From assembly GCF_041358175.1 (NCBI RefSeq), contig NZ_JBGKBE010000001.1, forward strand, positions 186,001 to 250,000: a stretch of DNA of 64,000 nucleotides. The letters are read 5' to 3'. This DNA is from Muriicola sp041358175. Its GTDB lineage: Bacteria > Bacteroidota > Bacteroidia > Flavobacteriales > Flavobacteriaceae. The translations under genes and the position numbers were made by a program. Numbering within the stretch: the stretch's first letter is position 1; the number at the start of each line of letters is the position of its first letter. Below are positions 33,744 to 43,600 of this stretch, one piece after another. Below the pieces are notes generated by a model. That model was given only the letters and a program-made list of their open reading frames with translations. It did not search any database and was not told where the DNA came from.

Positions 33744-34145
33744 ATGGTAGTGGGGAAAGTTAAGAACATATGCATCATTGATGATGATCCTATCTTTATT
33801 TACGGGACCAAGCGCCTTATAATGGATGCCAATTTTAAAGGCGACATTACCGTTTTTCAAAATGGAGAAGAAGGATTATCCGGCCTTTTACAAATACACA
33901 GGGAGGGAAAGCCCATGCCGCCCATCATTTTTTTAGACCTCAATATGCCAGTTATGAATGGGTGGGAATTTTTGGAGGCCATCCATCAACAAGCTGAATT
34001 CAATTCCCTCAATTTTCAAATATTCATCCTTAGTTCTTCGATTGATCCGAAAGATACCGAAAGGGCGAATTCATACAAGATGGTCAAAGATTTTATTTCC
34101 AAGCCTATTTCCCCCGATACTTTACATGACATCCTCTATAATTAA
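33744..34145 (+). CDS. Single-domain response regulator (receiver only)
   Basis: A 133-residue CheY-like receiver. The acidic pocket D13-D14 is in CIIDDDPIF, phospho-acceptor D65 is in IIFLDLNMPVMNGW, the Ser/Thr switch is in IFILSSSI, and K120 is in DFISKP. There is no DNA-binding or enzymatic output domain, so it must act by protein interaction or as a relay. It starts 3 bp after the PAS kinase and is surely its partner. Its end overlaps the convergent DUF5689/lamin-tail gene by 4 bp. Confidence 0.95.
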   Translation: MVVGKVKNICIIDDDPIFIYGTKRLIMDANFKGDITVFQNGEEGLSGLLQIHREGKPMPPIIFLDLNMPVMNGWEFLEAIHQQAEFNSLNFQIFILSSSIDPKDTERANSYKMVKDFISKPISPDTLHDILYN

Positions 34146-35521
34146 TTGGGCAATCCCGGACTAAAGTCTCCTGGAGCATTCTGGGGTTGATTTATAGTTC
34201 CCGAAGCTCCGGTATCATTGTAAACTACCCACTCCTGCGAGGTGAATACCGGATTTGCCAGGCTTACTCCTGTTTTCCTATATGCCCTTCCGTCTTCAAA
34301 TTCGTGGCTGGTGCCGGACCCATCCTCTCCTATGACCCCAAATATATCGACTAGCTTTCCGAAGGGATCAACCAGGGTAAGATTATCGTCTCCATTGGAA
34401 TCGGCCGGACTATTAGATCCCCCCTCTATATCTGGGGCGAAACCATAGGTTTGTTCAAATACCTCTGCATTGGAAGCAATGACTAAAAATTGACCTGGAT
34501 CCACAACAAAATCAGAAAGATCTACAGAGGAACTTTTATCAGCATTGTCATTGGTGTATCGATCCAGATGCCATCCTTTAAGTGGGAGGGGCTCATCACC
34601 TGAATAATAGAGTTCCACAAATCTTGCTGAACTATTGTTATCGGGATCTGCCAATTCTGAGATAAAGAGATGATTAGAAGTGAATTCTGTAATCCACTCT
34701 TCACATCGATCCTGAGTAAAATGGATATCATCAACAGATCGAATGATTAAAGTCGGTTCCCCATTTTCAGTATAATTAATGGCTGTAATACTCCCCATCC
34801 CAGCTGGCAGCGTTTCTGCATAAAAATCGGAATATCCACTATTTAGCAGTCTAATTTCATTGTCCTGACAATCTATAAGTTTTCGCAGAGTTTGTTCATT
34901 TTCTTGAGCGTAGCTGGAATCAAGCTCTTCTTCTGCGAACTCCATTTCTTCAATACGTACAAGTGTATTCAATGGCTGAAAAGGAACTTCATCTATTGAT
35001 ATAATCTGTGGTTGCAATGAAGAGGGTTGATCACAACTTTTGGCTATATGAGTAAAAATACGGTGCTTGGGAAGTCGGCCAGGCTGAAGTGTTCCAAATG
35101 TGGAAAACGCACTACCGAGTTTAAATAAGCCCCTTGATTTGCCCAGATAGAGGCCTTTCAATGAAAGAATCACCCTATCTCCCGGCTGAAAGAACAAATA
35201 AGAATCCCGTAATTCCAATTCGAGTTGAAGCCCTGCGGTAGGATTTACTGGTTTATCCTGCAGATGGAGGGTATTAAAAATATTACCTGCTTGATCAGAA
35301 GAGATGACATAGGCTTCAATAACCCAGCTTTCAACAATTTCCATAGTTGTATCAGAATATTGATCGAGGACTTCCCCTAAAGAAATATTGGGTAGAATAT
35401 CATTGCTGCACTTTTCTACCGGAACAGCCCAATCTTCCTTTTTAAGACATGCTGAGCAGCAAACAATTAGTATTAAAACCAATACTGGAAGTTTCTTCCA
35501 CCGAATAACGATCTCATTCAT
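34142..35521 (-). CDS. DUF5689 plus lamin-tail-domain lipoprotein
   Basis: A 459-residue lipoprotein with lipobox LIVCCSAC (Cys near 25). Residues about 45-270 match DUF5689, an OB-like domain (ISLGEVLDQYSDTTMEIVES; IIRSVDDIHF at its end). Residues about 287-440 form a lamin-tail domain (LFISELADPDNNSSARFVEL; PLKGWHLDRYTND; SGTSHEFEDGRAYRK). Lamin-tail domains often occur in secreted bacterial nucleases and surface proteins. It begins 1 bp after the upstream TonB receptor gene ends, so the two are one operon and probably one outer-membrane complex. A secreted EEP nuclease/phosphatase is encoded divergently. The lipoprotein may capture ligand for the receptor. Confidence 0.85.
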   Translation of the reverse strand: MNEIVIRWKKLPVLVLILIVCCSACLKKEDWAVPVEKCSNDILPNISLGEVLDQYSDTTMEIVESWVIEAYVISSDQAGNIFNTLHLQDKPVNPTAGLQLELELRDSYLFFQPGDRVILSLKGLYLGKSRGLFKLGSAFSTFGTLQPGRLPKHRIFTHIAKSCDQPSSLQPQIISIDEVPFQPLNTLVRIEEMEFAEEELDSSYAQENEQTLRKLIDCQDNEIRLLNSGYSDFYAETLPAGMGSITAINYTENGEPTLIIRSVDDIHFTQDRCEEWITEFTSNHLFISELADPDNNSSARFVELYYSGDEPLPLKGWHLDRYTNDNADKSSSVDLSDFVVDPGQFLVIASNAEVFEQTYGFAPDIEGGSNSPADSNGDDNLTLVDPFGKLVDIFGVIGEDGSGTSHEFEDGRAYRKTGVSLANPVFTSQEWVVYNDTGASGTINQPQNAPGDFSPGLPN

Positions 35522-35522
35522 T

Positions 35523-38300
35523 TCAGAAGCTTATAGCAAGGTTTAAAAAGAAAGTCCGGCCAAAACCATACCAGTATTTTGATCCGAAAGAAGGAGTGCC
35601 ACTCATATTGTCCCTTAGCATTTGCTTATAGTTCCCATTCCGGCTTTGTTCAAAACCTCCGGATTTGTAGGTTACATTGAATATGTTGTTTACGCTGAGA
35701 AACGTACTGATGTACTTCCCTTTATAAAGCCAGGATTTACCTCCGATAAGGTTGAGCAGGTAGATTGGGGGGAGTGTCTCCTGGGCTAGTAAATGTCCGA
35801 GTTTGTCTTCTGAAATATCCGGAAATGGTTTTCCATTTTCAGGATCAATTCTAAAGCTCTGAGTTCGTTTGATATAGGCTATATCGACAACACTATTTGC
35901 CAGGTAATTGGCCGTGCAGCCTATCCACCAATACTTAGGATCCCTGTACTCTAATCCAAATGAAATTGCTGTCTGTGGTCCCTGACTTATTTGATATCCC
36001 TTTACAGAAGAAAAACCCAGATCGATATTCCCGCCGGTTCCATTCAATGTTTCATCATCGCCACTAGTATCAAAATTTATGGATACAGCAGGGTCACTGG
36101 CATATTCATATCTTCCTATTGAACTAACCAGTGAGAGCTTCGTGGTTGGTGAAACGTCAACTTCCAGGCCTATTTCCAGACCTTTGTGCAGTCTATCAAC
36201 GCCAGTAGCTACTTCCTGAACGAATTCTGATCCGATACCTGAATCCACATAAAAAAAGTTAATTTCAGTTCCTTCCATAAAACGTGTATAATATGCAGAC
36301 ATGCGGCCTTTTAACTTCGGTAGTCGTGCCAGATATGTCAAATCCACACTGTAAATCCTTTCCTCCGAAATATCCGGGACAACTAAATGATTCTCTCTGG
36401 GATTGACATAAGCATACTTAAGTGGCGGGGGTTCATTGCCCGCGTAGGCAAAGGCTTTTATCCAATGTCTTGAGGTAAGTCCGTAGGAGAACCCACCTTT
36501 GATCCCCCAGCTTTGAAATTGTATCTTTTCCCCTTTTCCAAATGAATTATCAATAAATCGTTCATTTAAAAAAAGCCCGTCTCGCTGAAAACTCTTTTCA
36601 GCATATTCTCCAGCGACATAAAAATCACATTGTTTCCAATCGAAACGGGCTTGTAAAAAACTATTCCAATATTTTGTGTTAATCCTGTAGTGATAACCAA
36701 AAAGGTCGCCTGCCGCCTTTTCGGTTGCTTCGTTCAGGTTATTTCGGGTATTGCTGAATGGATCTACGTCTTGAAATTGTTCTGCTCCTAAAAGATCGAT
36801 GACCCTGGCAAAATTTTCTGCACGGGAGTGTTGCATCAGAAATCCGGCATCGATTTTTAGTCTATTACCTACCGGTAAATTCAGGATGGTACTCCCCGAT
36901 AACGTTTTCTCATCGCTTACATCCTCCTGATAGATATAGGCAGCGTCATTTCTTCTGGCCTGTACTGAATTGGCTTCAAATAAATCTGTCCAGGACCATT
37001 GTGGATTTTCAATAAATCCCATTCTTGCTTCGTTTGCACTAATGAAATTTGCTCCGATCGGACTATTGACATAGTAACTGGGTAAATAACGATAATATGT
37101 CGGATCCGGATTCGGGGCGTTGAAATATCCTACCCGAGTAAAACTCCTGTCCCCCCATTGATAAGCAAAGGAAGTCATGAAGCGCAGATTATTTTTTGAA
37201 AGCTTATGTGATAAAAGAACTAGCGGCTCATGAATCACTCTGATCCTTGAGGTTCTGAGCGTTCCCCCTTGATTACCCCAATAGGGGTTATAGTTTGTTC
37301 CTGCTAGGTCAGCAACTTCGTCAGTCAGCGCTGCAGACCTCCCCCTGCTATTATATGCGTTAATAAGTGTAGCCTCCAGTGTCTGATGGGGCGACAAAGA
37401 AAGACTGGCTGACAAGAACATAGAATACGCATCATATGGGGTTCCGGCTACAATTCCTTCTTCAGCCCATCGCCTTGAGAAGGACAAGGAGTAGGCAAAA
37501 CCCTTTTCTCCTTTTCCTGAATGATAGGTAGTCATTAGTCGGTTCCTATAGGTTCTGTTAGACACCGCAGTAGATAACCGCAGGCCTGGTCTGAATTTGT
37601 GCGGTGAAAGATCAATAGCTGAAACTCCAAGGACGCCCCCGAAGCTATGATCTGAAGCATCGAGTCCAAAAGTAAAGTCCTGATTCCTTGTAATATCGTT
37701 GAGTCCGCCCCAATTATTCCACTGTGGCCTCCCATCCCAATTTCGATTCATCGGAATGCCATTGATCAGCACCATTCCTTCTTTTGAATCATATCCTCTT
37801 ACCCGAAAAAATGCCTGGCCAAAATCAAAAGCTGCCCGCTTTAGGAAAACATCTCTCGTAGCCTGAAGCAAGCCAGAATTACTGTCCAGATTCGACTCAT
37901 CCTTTAAATCAGTCTCAGAAAGTGTTAATAATTGATCCCTCTTTTCGATGTCGAGATCGCGTTTCAGATAAACCGCTCCTAAATTGATGTTTTCAGAATC
38001 AACAAAGAGGGGATAAGTCATTGTTACATAATTTAAAGCCGAGATATTCAGTTGTAAATTCCCTTTTTTAGAAGTATACAGACGAAACTCTCCTGCTACA
38101 TTGGTTAAGATTGTTTCTGACTCCCCATCAATCCATACTCTGACGCCTTTTATTCCCTTTCTCTCCTGAAATTCTATCACCTGTCCTGTTATCATAATTT
38201 TCTGGGCTACAGCCTTTTGTATATGTATAAAAAATAACATCACTAGTAAATTCAGAAGGATTCTTCGTAATTTATAATTTGTAATAACTGTCCCCGTCAT
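35523..38300 (-). CDS. TonB-dependent receptor paired with DUF5689 lipoprotein
   Basis: A 925-residue outer-membrane transporter. The signal peptide spans about residues 1-33 (LLNLLVMLFFIHIQKAVAQ). A CarboxypepD_reg-like domain (IMITGQVIEFQERKGIKGV) extends to about 115, then a plug with AFFRVRGYDSKEGMVLINGIPMNRNWDGR, then a barrel ending in KYWYGFGRTFFLNLAISF. It is co-transcribed with the downstream DUF5689/lamin-tail lipoprotein (1-bp gap), and a secreted EEP hydrolase is divergent. This is analogous in logic to SusCD pairs but with an unrelated lipoprotein. Nucleic-acid fragments, nucleotides or phosphate-rich compounds are candidate substrates by context only. Confidence 0.9.
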   Translation of the reverse strand: MTGTVITNYKLRRILLNLLVMLFFIHIQKAVAQKIMITGQVIEFQERKGIKGVRVWIDGESETILTNVAGEFRLYTSKKGNLQLNISALNYVTMTYPLFVDSENINLGAVYLKRDLDIEKRDQLLTLSETDLKDESNLDSNSGLLQATRDVFLKRAAFDFGQAFFRVRGYDSKEGMVLINGIPMNRNWDGRPQWNNWGGLNDITRNQDFTFGLDASDHSFGGVLGVSAIDLSPHKFRPGLRLSTAVSNRTYRNRLMTTYHSGKGEKGFAYSLSFSRRWAEEGIVAGTPYDAYSMFLSASLSLSPHQTLEATLINAYNSRGRSAALTDEVADLAGTNYNPYWGNQGGTLRTSRIRVIHEPLVLLSHKLSKNNLRFMTSFAYQWGDRSFTRVGYFNAPNPDPTYYRYLPSYYVNSPIGANFISANEARMGFIENPQWSWTDLFEANSVQARRNDAAYIYQEDVSDEKTLSGSTILNLPVGNRLKIDAGFLMQHSRAENFARVIDLLGAEQFQDVDPFSNTRNNLNEATEKAAGDLFGYHYRINTKYWNSFLQARFDWKQCDFYVAGEYAEKSFQRDGLFLNERFIDNSFGKGEKIQFQSWGIKGGFSYGLTSRHWIKAFAYAGNEPPPLKYAYVNPRENHLVVPDISEERIYSVDLTYLARLPKLKGRMSAYYTRFMEGTEINFFYVDSGIGSEFVQEVATGVDRLHKGLEIGLEVDVSPTTKLSLVSSIGRYEYASDPAVSINFDTSGDDETLNGTGGNIDLGFSSVKGYQISQGPQTAISFGLEYRDPKYWWIGCTANYLANSVVDIAYIKRTQSFRIDPENGKPFPDISEDKLGHLLAQETLPPIYLLNLIGGKSWLYKGKYISTFLSVNNIFNVTYKSGGFEQSRNGNYKQMLRDNMSGTPSFGSKYWYGFGRTFFLNLAISF

Positions 38301-38409
38301 TATTCAGATTTTAGCCTGATTCATCCTTTAATGTGGCCAAAGTAAGCTGTGTTGCTGCAATCCCCTTGCAACTTTAGCGGCTATATTGTGGCTGAAATTC
38401 CCTCATAAA

Positions 38410-39468
38410 ATGAGAATACATTACTTCAGGATGATTTGGGTTTTTTTGCTGTGTGCTTATCTCAATGGACAATCTTCCGTATATCAAATCAGAACCGTAG
38501 CTTTTTACAATCTGGAAAATCTGTTCGACACCATCGATGACCCGCGCACTTTTGATGAAGATTATACTCCCACAGGAAAGAATAAGTGGACTACAAAACG
38601 ATACAAGGAGAAAATAGAAAATTTGGCTGGGGTTATTTCGGAGATTGGATCTTCCTTACGAAAAAGTCCACCAGATATTCTGGGAATATGTGAGGTGGAA
38701 AACTTTCAGACCTTATCCGACCTGATTGCTTATCCTAAACTTGCGCGATTTGACTATGGCATTATTCATAAGGATGGCCCTGATGCGCGAGGAATTGATG
38801 TGGCGTTAATCTTCCGGAAAGCTTCCTTTGTTCCTGTTAGTTTTCAAACACATCGATTAGTAATACTAAACCAAGAGCGATTCAGAGAACCTACCAGGGA
38901 TCAACTGGTTGTTCACGGCTTTATGAATGGTATACCTTTATACTTTATTGTAAATCACTGGCCATCCCGCCGGGGAGGAGAACTAAGGAGCAGGCCGTAC
39001 AGAATAGCGGCTGCTGAATTAAATTTAAAAATCATCGATTCTATAAGGAGAATTTCTCCTGATCCTTTAATTATTTCCATGGGAGACTTTAACGATAACC
39101 CTGTTGATTACTCTATGCAAAAGGTCCTCTCAATAAAAAAAGAAACTAGGAGCATACAGTCTTCAGAATTATTCAACCCAATGGTCGGATTATTCAGAAA
39201 AGGGAAGGGGAGTCTGGCATACAGAGATTCATGGAGTCTATTTGATCAAATTTATACAAGTGGAAATTTGGTCAATGGTAAACGCTCATTACAACTATGG
39301 AAGGTAAATATTTTTGACCCTCCCTATTTAAAACAAACGCAGGGAAGTTATAAAGGTTATCCATTACGCACAATAACTGCCGGGAGATATACGGCCGGTT
39401 ATAGTGATCATTTACCGGTATATGGATATCTGATAAAGAAGTTCGAACCGTTACTCCGGAACGACTAA
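38410..39468 (+). CDS. Secreted endonuclease/exonuclease/phosphatase (EEP) family protein
   Basis: A 352-residue exported hydrolase. ATG at 38410 gives signal peptide MRIHYFRMIWVFLLCAYLNG; a TTG at 38386 would lengthen it pointlessly. The EEP active site is intact: N34 and E36 in AFYNLENLFD, E95/E97 in GICEVEN, N182-H183 in VNHWPSRRGG, D226 and N228 in SMGDFNDNP, and D333-H334 in GYSDHLPVYG. Such enzymes cleave DNA, RNA or phosphoesters with Mg2+. Export plus the adjacent receptor/lipoprotein operon suggest use on external substrates. The 109-bp divergent gap could host shared control with the receptor. It overlaps the DUF1080 gene by 18 bp at its end. Confidence 0.88.
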   Translation: MRIHYFRMIWVFLLCAYLNGQSSVYQIRTVAFYNLENLFDTIDDPRTFDEDYTPTGKNKWTTKRYKEKIENLAGVISEIGSSLRKSPPDILGICEVENFQTLSDLIAYPKLARFDYGIIHKDGPDARGIDVALIFRKASFVPVSFQTHRLVILNQERFREPTRDQLVVHGFMNGIPLYFIVNHWPSRRGGELRSRPYRIAAAELNLKIIDSIRRISPDPLIISMGDFNDNPVDYSMQKVLSIKKETRSIQSSELFNPMVGLFRKGKGSLAYRDSWSLFDQIYTSGNLVNGKRSLQLWKVNIFDPPYLKQTQGSYKGYPLRTITAGRYTAGYSDHLPVYGYLIKKFEPLLRND

Positions 39469-40044
39469 TTTGATATTCCGCCACTTTACTTTGATGCCGC
39501 CCCCGTCATGGATTTGCAGGGCAATGGCGCCCTCGCCGGCACCTATGGCTTCATCACTGATACTCACCATCTGTACCCCGTTAAGCCATGAAGTAAGCTG
39601 GTCTCCCATCAGGCGAATCTTCAGGGTGTTCCATTGCCCCTCTCTCAGGACGAGTTCTTTTTCTACTTCCGGCTTTACCAGCCAGCCTCGGCCATAGGAT
39701 TCATAAACACCTCCAGTATGTTTCCCTTTAGGTGCCACCTCTACCTGCCAGCCGCTTACTTTTGTGCCGTCAATCGTAGAACGGACAAAAACCCCGCTGT
39801 TGCCATCGGCTTCCTGGAGGAACTCCAGGGTAAGTTCAAAATCCTTGTAGTACTCATCCGTTGCCAGGTAACCGTATTGAGCATCGGGGCCACTTTCAGA
39901 GACAAGCAGGCCGTCTTCCACATACCACTTCTCAGTGCCATAGACAGTCCAGCCATTTAGGTCTTTCCCGTTAAAAAGTTCCTTTCCCTGGGCGGAGAGC
40001 CCTGTTACCATAAGCAGGGCGAATAAAAATTGTATCGTTTTCAT
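39451..40044 (-). CDS. DUF1080 (3-keto-disaccharide hydrolase / LamG-like) secreted protein
   Basis: A 197-residue exported protein with signal MKTIQFLFALLMVTGLSAQ. The rest is a single DUF1080 concanavalin-like domain: ELFNGKDLNGWTVYG, FELTLEFLQEADGNSGVFVR, SGWQVEVAPKGKHTGGVYES, and WNTLKIRLMGDQLTSWLNG. The family includes 3-keto-glycoside hydrolases and plain carbohydrate-binding proteins. This short version has no second domain. The 4-TM gene starts upstream on the same strand (10-bp gap), so they are probably co-transcribed. The substrate is unknown. Confidence 0.87.
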   Translation of the reverse strand: MKTIQFLFALLMVTGLSAQGKELFNGKDLNGWTVYGTEKWYVEDGLLVSESGPDAQYGYLATDEYYKDFELTLEFLQEADGNSGVFVRSTIDGTKVSGWQVEVAPKGKHTGGVYESYGRGWLVKPEVEKELVLREGQWNTLKIRLMGDQLTSWLNGVQMVSISDEAIGAGEGAIALQIHDGGGIKVKWRNIKLVVPE

Positions 40045-40054
40045 AGTAAGGTAT

Positions 40055-40513
40055 TTAATTGAACCATTGTGCCCATGGAATTCTACTGAGAATCAGCACA
40101 AGGCCAAGCCCGTAGAAGAGGGCAATACTTTTAAACTTCTTCTTCCCTTCCATAAATCGTTTGTGGCGGGACCAGCCGATAGTAATCAGTGCCAGAGCCA
40201 GGATATTGACAAAGGGGTGTTCCACGGCCAGTAATCTGGCGGCAGAGTTCATCCCGCCCATCCCAAGGGTTTTAATGGCCGAAAAACCACTGGCAGAAAT
40301 AAACCAGAGGATAAGCCCGACCACAAGTTGGATATGGCTGAGGATTAGCGTAAAAAGGCTGAGACGAAGATCTTTTCCCATAGTAAACATCCTGTTGCTT
40401 ACAAGGCCGGTAATCGCGTTAGCTACGGCCAGAAATAAGAGAACCAGGACTATATAGGCCAGATAAGAATGTAATACCTGTATCCATTCTAGAAGAAGAC
40501 TGCTTTCTTGCAT
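40055..40513 (-). CDS. Four-helix integral membrane protein, cytochrome-b-like
   Basis: A 152-residue inner-membrane protein with four hydrophobic segments (about residues 12-37, 50-74, 93-112, 128-146). Histidines lie at or near helix ends (LHSYLAYI, ILSHIQLVVGLI, AVEHPFVNILAL), which would suit heme or quinone ligation. Related flavobacterial proteins are variously auto-labelled cytochrome b or, wrongly, ribosomal L27. I do not recognise a defined function. It precedes the DUF1080 gene by 10 bp and lies just upstream of a terminator belonging to the next receptor gene. Confidence 0.72.
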   Translation of the reverse strand: MQESSLLLEWIQVLHSYLAYIVLVLLFLAVANAITGLVSNRMFTMGKDLRLSLFTLILSHIQLVVGLILWFISASGFSAIKTLGMGGMNSAARLLAVEHPFVNILALALITIGWSRHKRFMEGKKKFKSIALFYGLGLVLILSRIPWAQWFN

Positions 40514-40555
40514 TATGTTTAGTTTAAGTCTTAAAAGTACTAATTTTTAGGTATT

Positions 40556-40580
40556 AAAAAACCCCGCATTAAGCGGGGTT
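40556..40580 (-). terminator. Intrinsic terminator of the Oar-like receptor gene
   Basis: On the reverse strand, a perfect 8-bp stem AACCCCGC/GCGGGGTT has a 5-nt loop and a T-tract. It lies 26 bp after the receptor stop codon. Confidence 0.85.
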
Positions 40581-40605
40581 CTTATTATTTAGTTGAGGAT
40601 ATCTT

Positions 40606-43600
40606 TTAATTAAAGATATATCTGATCCCTAATTGAGCTTGCCATCTTGACGATGCTAATCCAAAATCATCAATCTGAGTGATATTAGGCGTACCATCAT
40701 CGTTGACAGTTCCGTAATTCACCTGGAATTCCGGAGTTGCTCCTGTTGAAACTGTTGTCAACGGACTCACTTCAGAACTGATAAACCTTCTTTGTCCCCA
40801 ATCCTTGTTGATAAGATTAGTAAAGTTGAAGATGTCTGCCGAGATCTGGAAAGTATGTGTCTTCCCACTAAATTCAAGGCTAAAATCTTGAAGGATTTTT
40901 AAATCGATGATATGATTCCAGATTCCTCTTGAAGCATTTCTCTCTGCGTATTTTCCTCGGTTCTCACTAAGATATTCAACGCTATTGATAAAGGTATCAA
41001 GGTCATTCCACTGCTCAGCAGCTGAGACTTCAACATTACCACTACTATCAGTGATATCTGCCAGAACAATTTCGTCCTGAGAAGCAGGGATGTAAATCAG
41101 GGCATTATCCCTGGAATCATCGTTAAGTAAATCGCGTCCTTCTCTGTAGATAAAGCTGTAAGGCTGACTCTGGTATCCTTCGTAGAAAACACCGAAGGTT
41201 GTTTTTACATTATCACTCCAATTTATCTCATAAGAAGCATTAGCTGTGATTCTGTTACCGAGGGCAAAATCTGATCGGGTTACGGGAAGGTTTGAATTCT
41301 TACCGTTCACAGTCTGGATATTTCTCCACTGTGAACTGTTTTGTGAAGAGGTCCCGTCAAAGATTTTAAATGAATCTCCGAAAGTATAGGAAACCTGTCC
41401 TGAAAATCCATTTTCAAATGGCTTACGCAGGGAGAAAGTTGTATTATGAGCGTAACCACCACCTGTATTAGATGCCAAGTAAACTCCCTGGTAGGTAGGA
41501 TCAATCTCGTCTCTCCTGTCGTAGAATGGCCTGTTATCTGCGCCGGCATACGTACCTATGGCCGGTTTAAGATTAAGGTTCTGGTAGTATACATCTGTAA
41601 TCACATTGGTGTAAAGGAAGTCACCACTTAAGATTAGATTCCAAATCGGCAATTTCTGATCTACCGCAATGTTAAACTTGGCTACCTGTGGTAATTTAAA
41701 GTCCTTGGCAATTAAGTCTACATTACCTCCTGATCCTCCGGATCCCGGAGCCGGATCTTCAAACTGGTTGTTTACATTGGGTTCAAAAGGCTGTCCAAAT
41801 TCGAACATAAATCCTCCGGTGATACCGTTATTATTATATGTTCCACCTGGCCATACCAATGGAAGTCGGGACGTAAAAACTCCAACACCTCCACGTATCT
41901 GAGTGGTTCCTTTGCCATTGAGATCCCAGTTAAAACCGAGACGGGGAGCAAACATAGGGGTCGGATCGATTCCCTGCCCTACTCTGGCGCCTTGTAAATC
42001 TTTACCAGCAGCTTCCAGCAATGGGATTGTTCTGTCATTAAAATCGTCATTAACGACACCATCACTCCAGTAGGGGATGTCTATTCTAGCTCCGAAAGAC
42101 AATTTGAAGTCATCGGTCATCTGCCAGTCATCCTGGATATAGAATCCGGCCTGGAAGGTATCAAATTCTGATGCCCCTGCAGACTCATCGCCAACAACTC
42201 CTGTTCCTACAAGAGAGTAGCCGTGCTGATACACATCTGCATCCTGCCCTGTAAGGAATTGGTTGAGACCTGAAGAGATTAAAGTTCCAGATCCATCAAA
42301 TTGATCTTCAAAGGTATAATCCCCGTAATTGAAGGCAAAAAAGAGGTTTTTAACCTTTGCAAATTCCAGGTTAGTTCCCAAGGTCACGGTATGTGCTCCT
42401 GAGTAAATTTCGAAATTGTTAGTAAGGGTCAATACATCCTGGTCGAGCAGGTTAGCTGTTGAAAAAGGCTCTGCTCCGAAGGAAATTGTTCCTGAACCGT
42501 CCTGGATATCAACGGTTGGGAATGGATCTCCTAGTGGATCCCTGTCGTCCCTTACCTGAGTATACCCAAGAATGAAGTTGTTTGAAAACTTATTGCCAAA
42601 ACGCGAGCTTAGTTCTAAAGCAATAGAATGTGTCTGAGTTTCGAACGACTCAGAACCGTTGATAAATCCTATTCCAAAGTTTCCGGAATTACGAGCTTCC
42701 AGGTTATCAGCTCCCACATATCCGTAACGGAAGGAAAGCTTGTTATCCTGATTAATGTTCCAGTCGATTTTCGCGGTGAGCTTATCCCCAGCCAAAGTAC
42801 GGGTATTGTTGTCAAATATTCCCGGATCATAGCCGTAGTTGCTTACCAAAAAGCTGCTGAGGTTATTCAGGTCGGCTGCAGATGAGCGCCCTGTATAGTT
42901 GCTGATATTAAAAGGCTGTGGAGTTTCGTCGTCCTGTCTTTCGTAGTTTAAAAAGAAAAACACTTTGTCTTTTACTATAGGACCTCCTACTCGAACACCG
43001 TATGTAAGCGCACTGAAATCAGCTAATTTCTCACGGGTGTCTCCGTCATTAGTTAGTGAGGTTGGTGTTTTACCGGCCAGGCTTTCATTTCGAACAAAGG
43101 CGTAAGCCGATCCTTCCCAGGTGTTCGATCCCGAACGCGTAATGGCGTTGATTGATCCTCCTGAGAAACCTGATTGCCGTACATCGAAAGGAGCGATGTT
43201 AATCTGGAAAGTTTCGATCGCATCAACAGAGAAAGGATTAACTCCCGTCTGTCCTCCATTGGTACCTGAGCCTGCCAAACCAAAAACATCATTATTTACT
43301 GCTCCATCAATATATATGGCATTGTAGCGATTGTTTTGTCCTGCAAGTGAAACGGAGAATCCATCATTACCTTCAGTAATCTGTGCCTGTGGAGTAATCC
43401 GAACAAAATCAGCAATAGATCTGGAAGCAGCAGGTAAAGTAGCAACATCTCTTCTGGAAACTGTGGTCTCTGTCCCTGTTTTGTTAGCTCCGAAAACACC
43501 TGAAGCTGATGCAGAAATCACGACTTCCTCAAGTGCCGTAGCCGATTCTGACAATTGAACATTATACTGAGAAGCCCTACCCAGCGTTAGATATATTTCA

